Below, in pieces: positions 8,395 to 18,090 of a DNA stretch of 64,000 nucleotides (positions within the stretch are counted from its first letter, which is position 1; each line of letters starts with the position of its first letter). The notes under the pieces are model-generated. The model saw only the letters and a program-made list of their open reading frames with translations. It was not told the DNA's origin and searched no databases. The stretch lies in the NCBI RefSeq assembly GCF_005222675.1, contig NZ_STGE01000074.1:1-64000 (forward strand), written 5' to 3'. The DNA is from Mycolicibacterium sp. CR10 (lineage in GTDB: Bacteria; Actinomycetota; Actinomycetes; Mycobacteriales; Mycobacteriaceae). The translations under genes and the position numbers were made by a program.

Positions 8395-9297
8395 GTGACT
8401 CGTCCTCGACCCCCAATCGCGCCTGCCTTGGCCGGTGCAGTCGATCTGTCGGCGCTCAAACAGCGGGCCACCGCCCCCGCCCTCGCCGAAGGTGCGGGCT
8501 CAGCCGCGCCGCGCGGCGTGGAGGTCACGGAGGCGAACCTGGAAGCCGAGGTGCTGGTTCGCTCCAACGAGGTGCCCGTCGTCGTGCTGCTCTGGTCGCC
8601 GCGCAGCGATTCCAGTGCCCAGCTCGGCGACGTCCTCGCCAGCCTCGCGGCCACCGACGGACCCAAGTGGTCCCTGGCGACCGTCAACGTCGACACCGCT
8701 CCGCGGGTCGCCCAGATGTTCGGCGTGCAGGCGGTACCGACCGTCGTGGCGTTGGCCGCCGGCCAGCCGATGTCCAGCTTTCAGGGAATGCAGCCTCCCG
8801 AGCAGCTGCGGCGGTGGATCGACTCACTGCTCGAGGCGACGGCCGGCAAGCTCGGCGGCACAGGCGATGCCGATGAGCCCGAGGAGGTCGACCCCGAGGT
8901 CGAGCAGGCGCGCGCGCATCTCGACAACGGGGATTTCGACGCCGCGCGTGCCGCGTATCAGGCGATCCTGGATGCGAATCCGAATCACGTCGAGGCCAAG
9001 GGCGCGGTGCGGCAGATCGCCTTCCTGCAGCGGGCGACCACGCATCCGAAAGACGCGGTGGCGATCGCCGACGCCGCACCCGACGACATCGAGGCGGCGT
9101 TCGCGGCCGCCGACGTCGAGATCCTTCAGCAGGACATCGAAGCGGCGTTCCAGCGCTTGACCGGTCTGGTCAAGCGCACCGCAGGCGACGACCGCACCGC
9201 CGTTCGGACGCGGCTGATCGAGCTCTTCGATCTGTTCGACCCGGCCGATCCCGAGGTGATCGCGGGCCGACGAAATCTCGCCAACGCGCTCTACTGA
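8395..9297 (+). CDS. YbbN-like thioredoxin-fold/TPR chaperone-type protein lacking CxxC
   Basis: A 300-residue homologue of Rv1324 and of YbbN/CnoX. A thioredoxin domain spans about 45-155 and tetratricopeptide helices follow (about 165-300). Where thioredoxins have WCGPC this protein reads WSPRSDS, and the whole protein has no cysteine, so it cannot do thiol chemistry. A holdase or adaptor role is more likely. GTG 8395 is preceded by CAGACT at 7 bases, consistent with a leaderless start. It lies 13 bases after the DUF3817 gene and faces glgB. Confidence 0.88.
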   Translation: MTRPRPPIAPALAGAVDLSALKQRATAPALAEGAGSAAPRGVEVTEANLEAEVLVRSNEVPVVVLLWSPRSDSSAQLGDVLASLAATDGPKWSLATVNVDTAPRVAQMFGVQAVPTVVALAAGQPMSSFQGMQPPEQLRRWIDSLLEATAGKLGGTGDADEPEEVDPEVEQARAHLDNGDFDAARAAYQAILDANPNHVEAKGAVRQIAFLQRATTHPKDAVAIADAAPDDIEAAFAAADVEILQQDIEAAFQRLTGLVKRTAGDDRTAVRTRLIELFDLFDPADPEVIAGRRNLANALY

Positions 9298-9304
9298 CCC
9301 TTAC

Positions 9305-9367
9305 CGCCGGAATTGCATTCCAGCAGAGAAAACCCGAGTGCGGGCCTGCCGGAATGCCATTTCGGCG
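9305..9367. repeat. Imperfect inverted repeat between convergent genes
   Basis: Two 22-base arms (9305-9326 and 9346-9367) pair at 19 of 22 positions around a 19-base loop. Each arm has a GGAAT-N3-ATTCC-like core. The element lies between the convergent YbbN-like gene and glgB and probably ends transcription from both sides. A related hairpin with the same core lies at 59921-59983. Confidence 0.75.
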
Positions 9368-9382
9368 CTGACAGGCCTGGCG

Positions 9383-11596
9383 TTACGCCGGTTCGAACCA
9401 GAGCGCGGACAGCGGTGGCAGCACCATGACGGCCGAGGCGGGCCTGCCGTGCCACGGCTCGTCGGTTGCCTCGACCGCGCCGAAGTTGCCGATCCCGGAC
9501 CCGTGGTAGTTGTCGGAATCGGTGTTGAGCACCTCGCGCCACGTGCCGGCATGCGGCAGGCCGAGCCGGTACCGCGAGTGCTCGGTGCCCGAGAAGTTGA
9601 ACACGCACGCCATGATCGAGCCGTCGTCACCGAACCGCAGGAAGCTCAAGACGTTGTTGGCCGAGTCGTTGGCGTCGATCCAGGAGTAGCCCTCGGGCTG
9701 ACTGTCACGTGACCACAGCGCCCGGCTGCCGCGGTAGACACCGTTGGCGTCGGTCATCATCCGCAGGATCCCGTCGGAGAATCCCTGCTCGTCGAGCTGG
9801 TACCAGTCGACGCCCCGCTCCTCTGACCATTCGGCGCGCTGGCCGAATTCCTGCCCCATGAACACCAGCTGCTTGCCGGGGTGCGCCCACTGATAGGCGA
9901 TCAGACTGCGGATACCCGCCGCCTTCATGTGATCATTGCCCGGCATCCGACCCCACAGCGTGCCCTTGCCGTGCACCACCTCGTCGTGACTGATGGGGAG
10001 CACGAAGTTCTCACTGAATGCGTAGAGCAACGAGAACGTCAACTCGTGGTGGTGGTAGCTGCGGTGAATGGGGTCGCGCTTGATGAACTCGAGCGTGTCG
10101 TTCATCCAGCCCATGTTCCACTTCATCGAAAAGCCAAGGCCGCCAAGGTTGGTCGGACGCGTCACGCCGGGCCACGACGTCGACTCCTCGGCGATGGTGA
10201 CGATGCCCGGGTTGATTTTGTGCACGGTGGCGTTCATCTCCTGCAGGAACTGCACCGCCTCCAGGTTCTCGCGGCCGCCGTAGATGTTCGGGGTCCAGCC
10301 GTCGGCCGGCCGCGAGTAGTCCAGGTAGAGCATCGACGCCACGGCATCCACCCGTAGGCCGTCGATGTGGTACTCCTGCAGCCAGTACAGCGCGTTGGCG
10401 ACTAGGAAGTTGCGTACCTCTGCACGCCCAAAGTCGAAAACGTAGGTGCCCCAGTCCAACTGCTCGCCTCGGCGCGGGTCGGCGTGTTCGTATAGGGCGG
10501 TGCCGTCGAAGCGGCCGAGCGCCCATGCGTCCTTGGGGAAGTGGGCAGGCACCCAGTCCACGAGGACCCCGATGCCCGCCTGGTGCAGCGTGTCGACGAG
10601 GTGGCGGAACTCGTCGGGGGTGCCGAACCGCGAAGACGGCGCGTAGTAGGACGTGACCTGGTAGCCCCACGAGCCGCCGAAGGGGTGTTCGGCGACGGGC
10701 AGCATCTCGACATGGGTGAAGCCGTGGTCGAGCAGGTACTGGGTGAGCTGCTCGGCGAGTTCGGTGTAGGAGAGCCCGGGCCGCCACGAGCCCAGGTGAA
10801 CCTCATAGGTGCTCATCGGCTCGAATACCGGGTTGCGCAGCGCCCGCCCCGACATCCAGGCGTCGTCGGCCCAGGTGTAGTCGCTCTCGAAGACTCGGGA
10901 CGCCGTCTGTGGCGGCACCTCGGTGGCGAACGCCATCGGATCGGCGCGATCGACCACTGCGCCGTCGGCGCCGTGCACCCGGAACTTGTAAAGCCCGCCC
11001 TCGGGGAAGTTGGGCCAGAACAGCTCCCAGACGCCGGTCGACCCGAGCGCGCGCATCTGCGCCTCGTCGCCCCAGTGATTGAAGTCGCCAACTACGCTGA
11101 CGCCTTTGGCATTCGGTGCCCACACCGCGAACGACACGCCATCCACCACGCCGTCGGCTGTGGTGAAACTGCGCTGATGCGCACCGAGAATCTCCCACAG
11201 TCGCTCGTGGCGACCCTCGGCGAACAGGTGCAGATCCACCTCGCCGAGGGTGGGCAGGAACCGGTAGGCGTCGGCGAAGGTGTGGACGAAGCCCGACTCC
11301 CCGCCGGTGTAGTCGACCTCCAGGCGGTAGTCAACGAGGTTGGTGAACGGCACCGCCACGGCGAACAGTCCCGCCTCGATGTGCTGCAGCGGGTATCGCA
11401 CCCCGCCGATGAGCGCGTTGAGTTCCACCGCGTGGGGGCGGAACACCCGGATCACGGTGTGATCGCCGTACTCGTGGGCGCCCAGCACCGAATGCGGGTC
11501 GTGATGCTCGCCCGCCAGGAGGCGATTGAGATCCGCGGTGTGCGGCCGCAGATGCGGGCTCTCGATCTGGTTCGTCAGGTTGGACGCTTTGGTCAT
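9383..11596 (-). CDS. glgB: 1,4-alpha-glucan branching enzyme
   Basis: Makes alpha-1,6 branches in glycogen and in GlgE-derived maltosyl glucan. The 737-residue protein has two N-terminal beta-sandwich (CBM48-type) regions and a GH13 barrel. Catalytic residues are the nucleophile Asp near 415 (GLRVDAVASM), Glu near 467 (TIAEES) and Asp near 537 (PISHDEV). The start ATG has GGGAG 7 bases upstream. It lies 4 bases after glgE in one operon, as in Rv1326c-Rv1327c. Confidence 0.97.
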   Translation of the reverse strand: MTKASNLTNQIESPHLRPHTADLNRLLAGEHHDPHSVLGAHEYGDHTVIRVFRPHAVELNALIGGVRYPLQHIEAGLFAVAVPFTNLVDYRLEVDYTGGESGFVHTFADAYRFLPTLGEVDLHLFAEGRHERLWEILGAHQRSFTTADGVVDGVSFAVWAPNAKGVSVVGDFNHWGDEAQMRALGSTGVWELFWPNFPEGGLYKFRVHGADGAVVDRADPMAFATEVPPQTASRVFESDYTWADDAWMSGRALRNPVFEPMSTYEVHLGSWRPGLSYTELAEQLTQYLLDHGFTHVEMLPVAEHPFGGSWGYQVTSYYAPSSRFGTPDEFRHLVDTLHQAGIGVLVDWVPAHFPKDAWALGRFDGTALYEHADPRRGEQLDWGTYVFDFGRAEVRNFLVANALYWLQEYHIDGLRVDAVASMLYLDYSRPADGWTPNIYGGRENLEAVQFLQEMNATVHKINPGIVTIAEESTSWPGVTRPTNLGGLGFSMKWNMGWMNDTLEFIKRDPIHRSYHHHELTFSLLYAFSENFVLPISHDEVVHGKGTLWGRMPGNDHMKAAGIRSLIAYQWAHPGKQLVFMGQEFGQRAEWSEERGVDWYQLDEQGFSDGILRMMTDANGVYRGSRALWSRDSQPEGYSWIDANDSANNVLSFLRFGDDGSIMACVFNFSGTEHSRYRLGLPHAGTWREVLNTDSDNYHGSGIGNFGAVEATDEPWHGRPASAVMVLPPLSALWFEPA

Positions 11597-11600
11597 GTCG

Positions 11601-13691
11601 TCACTCCCTACGCAGAAGGGTCAGTCGTTGGTCGGCGGGAATCTGGGGCATGTTGAGCACGTGCGCCACCGCTCGCGCGGGCTCGAGGCGTACGTAATTG
11701 CCATGCCCCCAGTGATATTCGTCTCCGGTGATTTCGTCGCGCACCCAGAACCGGTCCTGCTGCTCCATGCCCAGCGCTCCCATGTCCAGCCACAGCGTGC
11801 CTTCCTCGGGACCGAACGGATTGAGGGTCACCACCACCAGAACCTGATCACCGGTGATCGGGTCGAACTTGCTGTAGGCCAGCAGGGCGTCGTTGTCGAT
11901 GTGGTGGAACGTAATGGTGCGCAACTGCTGCAGTGCAGGGTGCACCCGCCGAATCTCGTTGAGCCGGGCCAGGAATGGCTCGAGTGACTCGCCGTCGGCC
12001 AGGGCGGCGTCGAAATCGCGGGGACGCAACTCGTACTTCTCGGAGTTGAGGTACTCCTCGCTGCCCTCGCGTACCGCTCGGTGCTCGAACAACTCGAATC
12101 CCGAGTACACGCCCCAGGTCGGGCTCATCGTGGCGGCCATGGCCGCGCGGATGGCGAACATGCCCGGCCCGCCGTGCTGCAGGCTTTCGTGGAGGATGTC
12201 GGGCGTGTTGACCCAGAGGCTCTGGCGCGCGTAGTCGGCGTGATCGGCGATGAACTTGCCGAACTCCATCAACTCCCACTTGGCCGTGCGCCACGTGTAA
12301 TACGTGTAGGACTGCGTGAAGCCGAGCTTCGCAAGACCGAACAGTCGTGCGGGGCGGGTGAAGGCCTCGGCGAGGAACAGCACGTCGGGGTCGATGTTCT
12401 TGGCCTCGCCGATCAGCCACGCCCAGAAGTTCGGTGGTTTCGTATGCGGGTTGTCGACGCGGAAGACCTTGACTCCGTGGGAGATCCAGAACCGCACGAC
12501 CCTCAGCACTTCCTCGTACAACCCCGCCGGGTCGTTGTCGAAGTTCAGCGGGTAGATGTCCTGATATTTCTTCGGCGGGTTCTCGGCGTAGGCGATGGTG
12601 CCGTCCGGTAGCACCGTGAACCACTCGGGGTGATCGCGGGCCCAGGGGTGGTCCGGCGCGCACTGCAGCGCCAGGTCGAGGGCGACCTCGAGGCCCTCGT
12701 CGCGGGCGGCGGTGACGAACTCGTCGAAGTCGTCGATCGTGCCCAAATCCGGATGCACCGCGTCGTGGCCGCCCTCGTCGCTGCCGATCGCCCACGGTGA
12801 GCCGACGTCGTCGGGCGCGGCGGTGACGCTGTTGTTGCGTCCCTTGCGGTGCACCTTGCCGATCGGGTGGATAGGGGGCAGGTACGCGATGTCGAAGCCC
12901 ATCCTGGCCACCCGAGGCAGGGCCTTGGTCGCTGTCGCGAACGTCCCGTGCACGGCGTTGCCCGCGCTGTCCCATCCGCCGGTGGAACGGGGAAAGAACT
13001 CGTACCACGAGCTGAAGCGTGCCAGCGGCCGGTCGACCCAGACGCCGTGCTGCTCATCACGGGTGATCAGTTCGCGCAACGGATACTGGTCGAGCAGCGC
13101 GGTGACATCCGCGGCCAGCGCGGCGCCCGCCCGGTAGAACGGATCGCCCGGTTCGCGGAGCCGCTCGGCGGCTTCGATCAGCGGGTACCTCATCTGGCGC
13201 GAAACACCGGCAGCGGCGCGCTCGAGGAGTTGCGCGCCCACCAACAGGTCGTTCGACAGCTCGCCTTCACTCTGGCCGGCGTCGAGCTTGGCGATGACGT
13301 GATGGCGCCACGTGGCGATCGGATCGCCCCAACCGTCGACGCGATAGGTCCACAGCCCGACCGTGTCCGGACTGAACTGACCATGGAACACATCGGGTGT
13401 CCTGCCCTGCTGCATCGGCAGTGCAAGCGGTCGGACCCGCTGTGTGGGATTGACGACCTCCTGGATCGGAACGGGTTCGGGGGAGCGCACCCGTCCCGGG
13501 GGCTCGTCGGCCAGTGCGGGGTACGTGGTCCCGTGGTAGCGCACCACCAGCGTGGCTGACACCGCCTCGTGGCCCTCCCGCCACACTGTCGCCGTCACCG
13601 GAACCACTTCGCCGACGACCGCCTTTGCGGGGAAACGGCCCCCGGACACCACAGGCTGGACGTCATCGATCTCGATACGACCGGCGGTCAC
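11601..13691 (-). CDS. glgE: Alpha-1,4-glucan:maltose-1-phosphate maltosyltransferase
   Basis: Uses maltose 1-phosphate to extend alpha-1,4-glucans, the key step of the mycobacterial GlgE pathway. The GH13_3 fold shows the nucleophile Asp in FRVDNPHTKP (near residue 411) and the general acid Glu in LFLAEAFTRP (near 441). I chose GTG 13691 (MTAGRIEID, 696 residues) because GGGAG lies 7 bases upstream; the GTG at 13709 would place this site inside the gene. It is first in the glgE-glgB operon. Confidence 0.96.
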   Translation of the reverse strand: MTAGRIEIDDVQPVVSGGRFPAKAVVGEVVPVTATVWREGHEAVSATLVVRYHGTTYPALADEPPGRVRSPEPVPIQEVVNPTQRVRPLALPMQQGRTPDVFHGQFSPDTVGLWTYRVDGWGDPIATWRHHVIAKLDAGQSEGELSNDLLVGAQLLERAAAGVSRQMRYPLIEAAERLREPGDPFYRAGAALAADVTALLDQYPLRELITRDEQHGVWVDRPLARFSSWYEFFPRSTGGWDSAGNAVHGTFATATKALPRVARMGFDIAYLPPIHPIGKVHRKGRNNSVTAAPDDVGSPWAIGSDEGGHDAVHPDLGTIDDFDEFVTAARDEGLEVALDLALQCAPDHPWARDHPEWFTVLPDGTIAYAENPPKKYQDIYPLNFDNDPAGLYEEVLRVVRFWISHGVKVFRVDNPHTKPPNFWAWLIGEAKNIDPDVLFLAEAFTRPARLFGLAKLGFTQSYTYYTWRTAKWELMEFGKFIADHADYARQSLWVNTPDILHESLQHGGPGMFAIRAAMAATMSPTWGVYSGFELFEHRAVREGSEEYLNSEKYELRPRDFDAALADGESLEPFLARLNEIRRVHPALQQLRTITFHHIDNDALLAYSKFDPITGDQVLVVVTLNPFGPEEGTLWLDMGALGMEQQDRFWVRDEITGDEYHWGHGNYVRLEPARAVAHVLNMPQIPADQRLTLLRRE

Positions 13692-13893
13692 TTGGCCACT
13701 CCCTACCACTCAGAACACCCCGTGCGGCGCCGGCCGCCGGTGGTGTTGTCTGGTCTCGTTCTCTGCCTGGTTGTTCAGCCCTCTCGCGCCTATACCCACC
13801 GTAGTGTCCGGCTCAATCACCCGTAACCCGATGCGTCGACTGGATTGAGGACACCGCACTGCGCTGACCCGACCATCAGTAAGGTGAACTCGC

Positions 13894-16530
13894 GTGAAAG
13901 CTCTCCGTCGGTTCACCGTCCGCGCTCACCTTCCCGACCGGCTGGCTGCGCTGGAGCGGCTCTCCATCAATTTGCGGTGGTCCTGGGACAAACCCACGCA
14001 GGACCTGTTCGAAGCCATCGACCCGGCTGTCTGGAAGCAGGTCGGCTGTGACCCGGTGGCGATGCTCGGTCAGGTCGGCCCGGCGAGGCTCGAGCAGCTG
14101 GCGGCCGACGAATCATTCGTCGAGCATCTCGAAGCCCTGGCCGCAGAGCTGGACGACTACCTGACCAGGCCGCTGTGGTATCAGCAACTCGCTGCCGAGA
14201 GCGGCGGGCCGGCCGGCAGCAGCGACGACCGGGTGCTACCCAATGGCATCGCCTACTTCTCGATGGAGTTCGGTGTCGCCGAGGTGTTGCCGAACTACTC
14301 GGGCGGCCTGGGAATCCTCGCGGGCGATCACCTGAAATCGGCGTCGGATCTGGGGCTGCCGTTGATCGCGGTCGGCCTGCACTACCGGTCGGGATATTTT
14401 CGCCAGTCCCTGACCGCCGACGGGTGGCAGCACGAGAGTTACCCCTCGCTGGATCCGCAGGGGCTGCCGTTGCGCCTACTCGCGGATGCGCAGGGCAACG
14501 CGATCCTGGTGCGCCTGGCCCTGCCGGACGGAGCGCAGCTCTCGGCGCGCATCTGGATAGCCCAAGTCGGCCGAATTCCGTTGCTGCTGCTGGATTCCGA
14601 CGTCCCGGAGAACGAACACGAGCTACGGGGTGTCACTGACCGCCTGTACGGCGGCGACCAGGAGCACCGGATCAGGCAGGAGATCCTCGCCGGCATCGGC
14701 GGTGTGCGGGCAATCCGGGCGTTCACCGAGATCGAAGGTCTCCCGGCGCCCGAGGTGTTCCACATGAACGAGGGGCACGCGGGTTTCCTGGGAGCCGAAC
14801 GTATTCGTGAACTGATCGAGGCAGGGCTCGACTTCGACACCGCGCTGACCGTCGTTCGCTCCTCGACCGTCTTCACCACCCACACCCCGGTGCCTGCCGG
14901 CATCGACCGGTTCCCGCTGGAGATGGTGGAGCGCTATTTCGGACCCGATCCCGGGGGTGCAGGATCCCGGCTGCTCCCCGGGGTGCCGGTCGACCGCATC
15001 GTCGCCTTCGGCGGGGAGGACGACCCGACGAAATTCAACATGGCGCACATGGGCCTTCGGTTGGCGCAACGCGCCAACGGGGTCTCGCTGCTGCACGGTC
15101 AGGTCAGCCGCGGAATGTTCAACGACTTGTGGCCTGGATTCGATCAGTCGGAGGTGCCGATCGGTTCGATCACCAACGGCGTACACGCGCCCACCTGGGC
15201 CGCGCCGCAATGGTTGGAATTGGGCCGCGAACTGGCCGGGTCCGATTCGCTGAGCGAGCCTCGTGTGTGGGAACGGCTGCAGAAGGTCGATCCCGGACAC
15301 ATGTGGTGGATTCGTTCGCAGTTGCGGCAGGCGCTGATCGAGGATGTCCGGGTGCGTATTCGCCGCTCATGGCTCGAACGCGGTGCGGCAGAGGCCGAAC
15401 TCGGCTGGATTGCAACAGCTTTCGACCCCGAGGTGTTGACGATCGGATTCGCGCGCCGGGTTCCGACCTATAAGCGCCTGACGTTGATGCTGCGTGATCC
15501 GGATCGGCTGACCAAGCTGCTGCTCGACGACCAGCGGCCCCTCCAGTTGATCGTGGCGGGCAAGTCCCATCCCGCCGATGAAGGCGGCAAGGCGCTGATC
15601 CAGCAGGTCGTGCGGTTCGCCGACCGGCCGGACGTGCGTCACCGGATTGCGTTTCTGCCCGACTACGACATGTCCATGGCCCGGCAGCTCTACTACGGCT
15701 GTGACGTCTGGCTGAACAATCCATTGCGACCGCTCGAGGCATGCGGCACCTCCGGAATGAAGAGCGCACTCAACGGCGGCCTGAACCTGTCGATCCGCGA
15801 CGGGTGGTGGGACGAGTGGTACGACGGCGAGAACGGCTGGGAGATCCCCACCGCCGACGGACTGGCCGACGAGAACCGCCGCGACGATCTCGAGGCCTCC
15901 GCCCTGTACGAATTGCTCGAGCAGTCGGTGGCTCCCAAGTTCTACGACCGTGACGAACGCGGGGTTCCGGTGCGGTGGGTCGAGATGGTCCGTCACACCC
16001 TGCAGGTGCTGGGGCCGAAGGTGTTGGCGTCGCGGATGGTGCGCGACTACACCGAGAAGTACTACATCCCGGCGGCACGGTCGCTGCGACGGACGATCGA
16101 GCCGGGGAGCTCCGGCGCCGACCAGTTCGACGCAGCGTTCGGGGCCGCCCGCGAGCTGGCGGACTACCGCCACCGCGTCCACCGCGCCTGGCCGCTGATC
16201 GAGATCACCGACGTCGACAGCTATGGGCTGCCGGACACCCCGCTGCTGGGCTCGGAGCTGACCTTGTCGGCGCAGGTGCATCTGGCAGGTCTGCGGTCCG
16301 ACGAGGTGGCTGTGCAGGCGGTGCTCGGCCGCGTCGACGGCGGCGACGCGATTGTCGATCCCGTCACTGTCCCGATGGCGCACACCGGGACCGCCGACAG
16401 CGGCAAGGAGATCTTCACCGCGACGACGCCGCTGCCCATCACCGGTCCGGTCGGCTACACAATCAGGGTGCTGCCCCACCATCGGCTGCTCGCCGGTGAC
16501 AACGAGCTCGGTCTCGTCACCCTGGCGTGA
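13894..16530 (+). CDS. glgP: Alpha-glucan (maltodextrin/glycogen) phosphorylase
   Basis: PLP-dependent phosphorylase releasing glucose 1-phosphate from alpha-1,4-glucans. The 878-residue protein belongs to the actinobacterial/archaeal branch, with an N-terminal DUF3417 region. The PLP lysine is in EACGTSGMKSALNGG (near residue 622). GTG 13894 is preceded by TAAGGT at 8 bases, consistent with a leaderless transcript. It is divergent from glgE, as in Rv1327c and Rv1328, so synthesis and breakdown face each other across about 200 bases. It ends 3 bases from the convergent metallopeptidase gene. Confidence 0.95.
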   Translation: MKALRRFTVRAHLPDRLAALERLSINLRWSWDKPTQDLFEAIDPAVWKQVGCDPVAMLGQVGPARLEQLAADESFVEHLEALAAELDDYLTRPLWYQQLAAESGGPAGSSDDRVLPNGIAYFSMEFGVAEVLPNYSGGLGILAGDHLKSASDLGLPLIAVGLHYRSGYFRQSLTADGWQHESYPSLDPQGLPLRLLADAQGNAILVRLALPDGAQLSARIWIAQVGRIPLLLLDSDVPENEHELRGVTDRLYGGDQEHRIRQEILAGIGGVRAIRAFTEIEGLPAPEVFHMNEGHAGFLGAERIRELIEAGLDFDTALTVVRSSTVFTTHTPVPAGIDRFPLEMVERYFGPDPGGAGSRLLPGVPVDRIVAFGGEDDPTKFNMAHMGLRLAQRANGVSLLHGQVSRGMFNDLWPGFDQSEVPIGSITNGVHAPTWAAPQWLELGRELAGSDSLSEPRVWERLQKVDPGHMWWIRSQLRQALIEDVRVRIRRSWLERGAAEAELGWIATAFDPEVLTIGFARRVPTYKRLTLMLRDPDRLTKLLLDDQRPLQLIVAGKSHPADEGGKALIQQVVRFADRPDVRHRIAFLPDYDMSMARQLYYGCDVWLNNPLRPLEACGTSGMKSALNGGLNLSIRDGWWDEWYDGENGWEIPTADGLADENRRDDLEASALYELLEQSVAPKFYDRDERGVPVRWVEMVRHTLQVLGPKVLASRMVRDYTEKYYIPAARSLRRTIEPGSSGADQFDAAFGAARELADYRHRVHRAWPLIEITDVDSYGLPDTPLLGSELTLSAQVHLAGLRSDEVAVQAVLGRVDGGDAIVDPVTVPMAHTGTADSGKEIFTATTPLPITGPVGYTIRVLPHHRLLAGDNELGLVTLA

Positions 16531-16533
16531 ACG

Positions 16534-17979
16534 TCACGGGAACCGCTTGAAACAGCGGTCGACGTCGCCGAGGACGCCGACCCGGAATGCGTCGATCCGT
16601 GAGAACCCCGACGGCACGGACTCTCCGTTGACGTCGCTGGCTACCAGGCCGTTGGTGAGAATGCCGGACACCGCCTCGTCGACATCGCCGGCCGTCAGCG
16701 CGATGGTGTTGCCATCGGGCATGGTGACTTCCTTGCTCATCTTGACGGTGGCCACCCCGGTGAGGCAGGCCGTGCGCAGCGCCGCCTCGGCGGTGTCGAG
16801 GCTCACGCCGCCGCGCTGCTGCTGGATCGCGAGCATGTACCGGGACACCAGAACCGAATACGCTCCGTTGTCGCCGGTGGCCATGCTGGTGCTGTCCTGC
16901 TCGTCGACCGGTGTGCCCAATTCCTCGAGCCCGGGCAGATCGACGACGATGGTGTTGGTCGCGGGACAGAAGGATGCGGGCGGGCTGGGCCGGGCGTCGC
17001 TGCAGGTCTCGGCGTCTGCGGCGGTGAAGCTCAGAGCTGGCGGATCGGTGGGGGAGAACAGGATCTCCATGGCGTCGACGATCGAGCGCACCGAGTCCTC
17101 GGTCACCGGGAGCTCTCCCGTTTGATCATCGGGGAGCAGCACCGGCAGATCGCCGCGCCGCTGGTCGATCTCCTGCGGGTCGATGGATGCGCACGCAGCG
17201 GGTCCGTCGGTGAAGCCGAACTGGAACGCTGAGAGCCGCTCGAACGCCGAGCCGTGCTCGTCGACGCCGGCGTCGGGGTCGCCCTCGGTGAGCAGTGGAT
17301 CCCGGAAGGAGATGACACCGGCCAACACACTGTTGAGCCCTTCGCCGGTGCTCAGCGTGAAGCGCGGCGAATTGTCCTCGGCCACCCAGCGCATGTAGGC
17401 GCCGGACAGGCAATCGGCCTGCTGCTCGCCGACCAGTGTCGGCGTGCTCTTGCTCGACAGGCTCGCCTGCCGTGCCACGGCGTGGCCGTACTCGTGGGCC
17501 AGCACCATCACCACCCCGATGTCGCCGTGTGCGCGCATCAGACTGGGCAGCATTTCCCCGCGGTCCCAGCCGATCGTCCTGTCCGGATAGCAATAGCCGG
17601 CGTTGACCAGCCCGTAGGTGCTGTCGCCGCAGAACTCGCCCTCGAAGCTGCCCGCGTCCCAGGAGACCAGCGCTTTGGCCGGGGTGAAGTCCTCGTCGAA
17701 AGCCTCCGGGAAGGCTGCTTCCCAGTACTGCTCGATATCGCTGATCGCGCCTCCGGCCAACTGGTCGATCTCGCCACCGTCGGTGCCCTCGACGTCCCGC
17801 GTGGGCCCCTCGGCGTTCGGTCGCAGCCCGGTCGGCCCATCGGTGGCAGGCATTCCTGCCACGCTGAACGGGTCATCGAACACCGAGACCGCGTTGCCCT
17901 GCAACGTTGTCGAGCATGCGGTGCCGAGGAGCATCGAACAGAGGACGACTACGGGGCCAACGAGGTATCGCCGACTCAT
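16534..17979 (-). CDS. Zinc metallopeptidase lipoprotein (HEYGH motif)
   Basis: A secreted, probably lipid-anchored neutral zinc peptidase. From ATG 17979 the protein (481 residues) has a lipoprotein signal: MSRR, a hydrophobic stretch and the lipobox LLGTAC. GGAAGG upstream supports this start over the longer reading from 18036. The HExxH motif is LAHEYGHAV, followed by a Gln/Ala/Asp-rich segment that fits the YpfJ-type metallopeptidase family. Substrate unknown. M. tuberculosis has no gene here between glgP and dinG. Confidence 0.85.
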   Translation of the reverse strand: MSRRYLVGPVVVLCSMLLGTACSTTLQGNAVSVFDDPFSVAGMPATDGPTGLRPNAEGPTRDVEGTDGGEIDQLAGGAISDIEQYWEAAFPEAFDEDFTPAKALVSWDAGSFEGEFCGDSTYGLVNAGYCYPDRTIGWDRGEMLPSLMRAHGDIGVVMVLAHEYGHAVARQASLSSKSTPTLVGEQQADCLSGAYMRWVAEDNSPRFTLSTGEGLNSVLAGVISFRDPLLTEGDPDAGVDEHGSAFERLSAFQFGFTDGPAACASIDPQEIDQRRGDLPVLLPDDQTGELPVTEDSVRSIVDAMEILFSPTDPPALSFTAADAETCSDARPSPPASFCPATNTIVVDLPGLEELGTPVDEQDSTSMATGDNGAYSVLVSRYMLAIQQQRGGVSLDTAEAALRTACLTGVATVKMSKEVTMPDGNTIALTAGDVDEAVSGILTNGLVASDVNGESVPSGFSRIDAFRVGVLGDVDRCFKRFP

Positions 17980-18090
17980 GGGGGCCGCCTTCCAGTGGTC
18001 ATTCAGCGGCCAGGGCGGCGCGCACCGGTACTCCATTAGTCAGGATAGTGACTCGGCCCCCACAACAGAGGCCATCGCGCACGGAATGCG

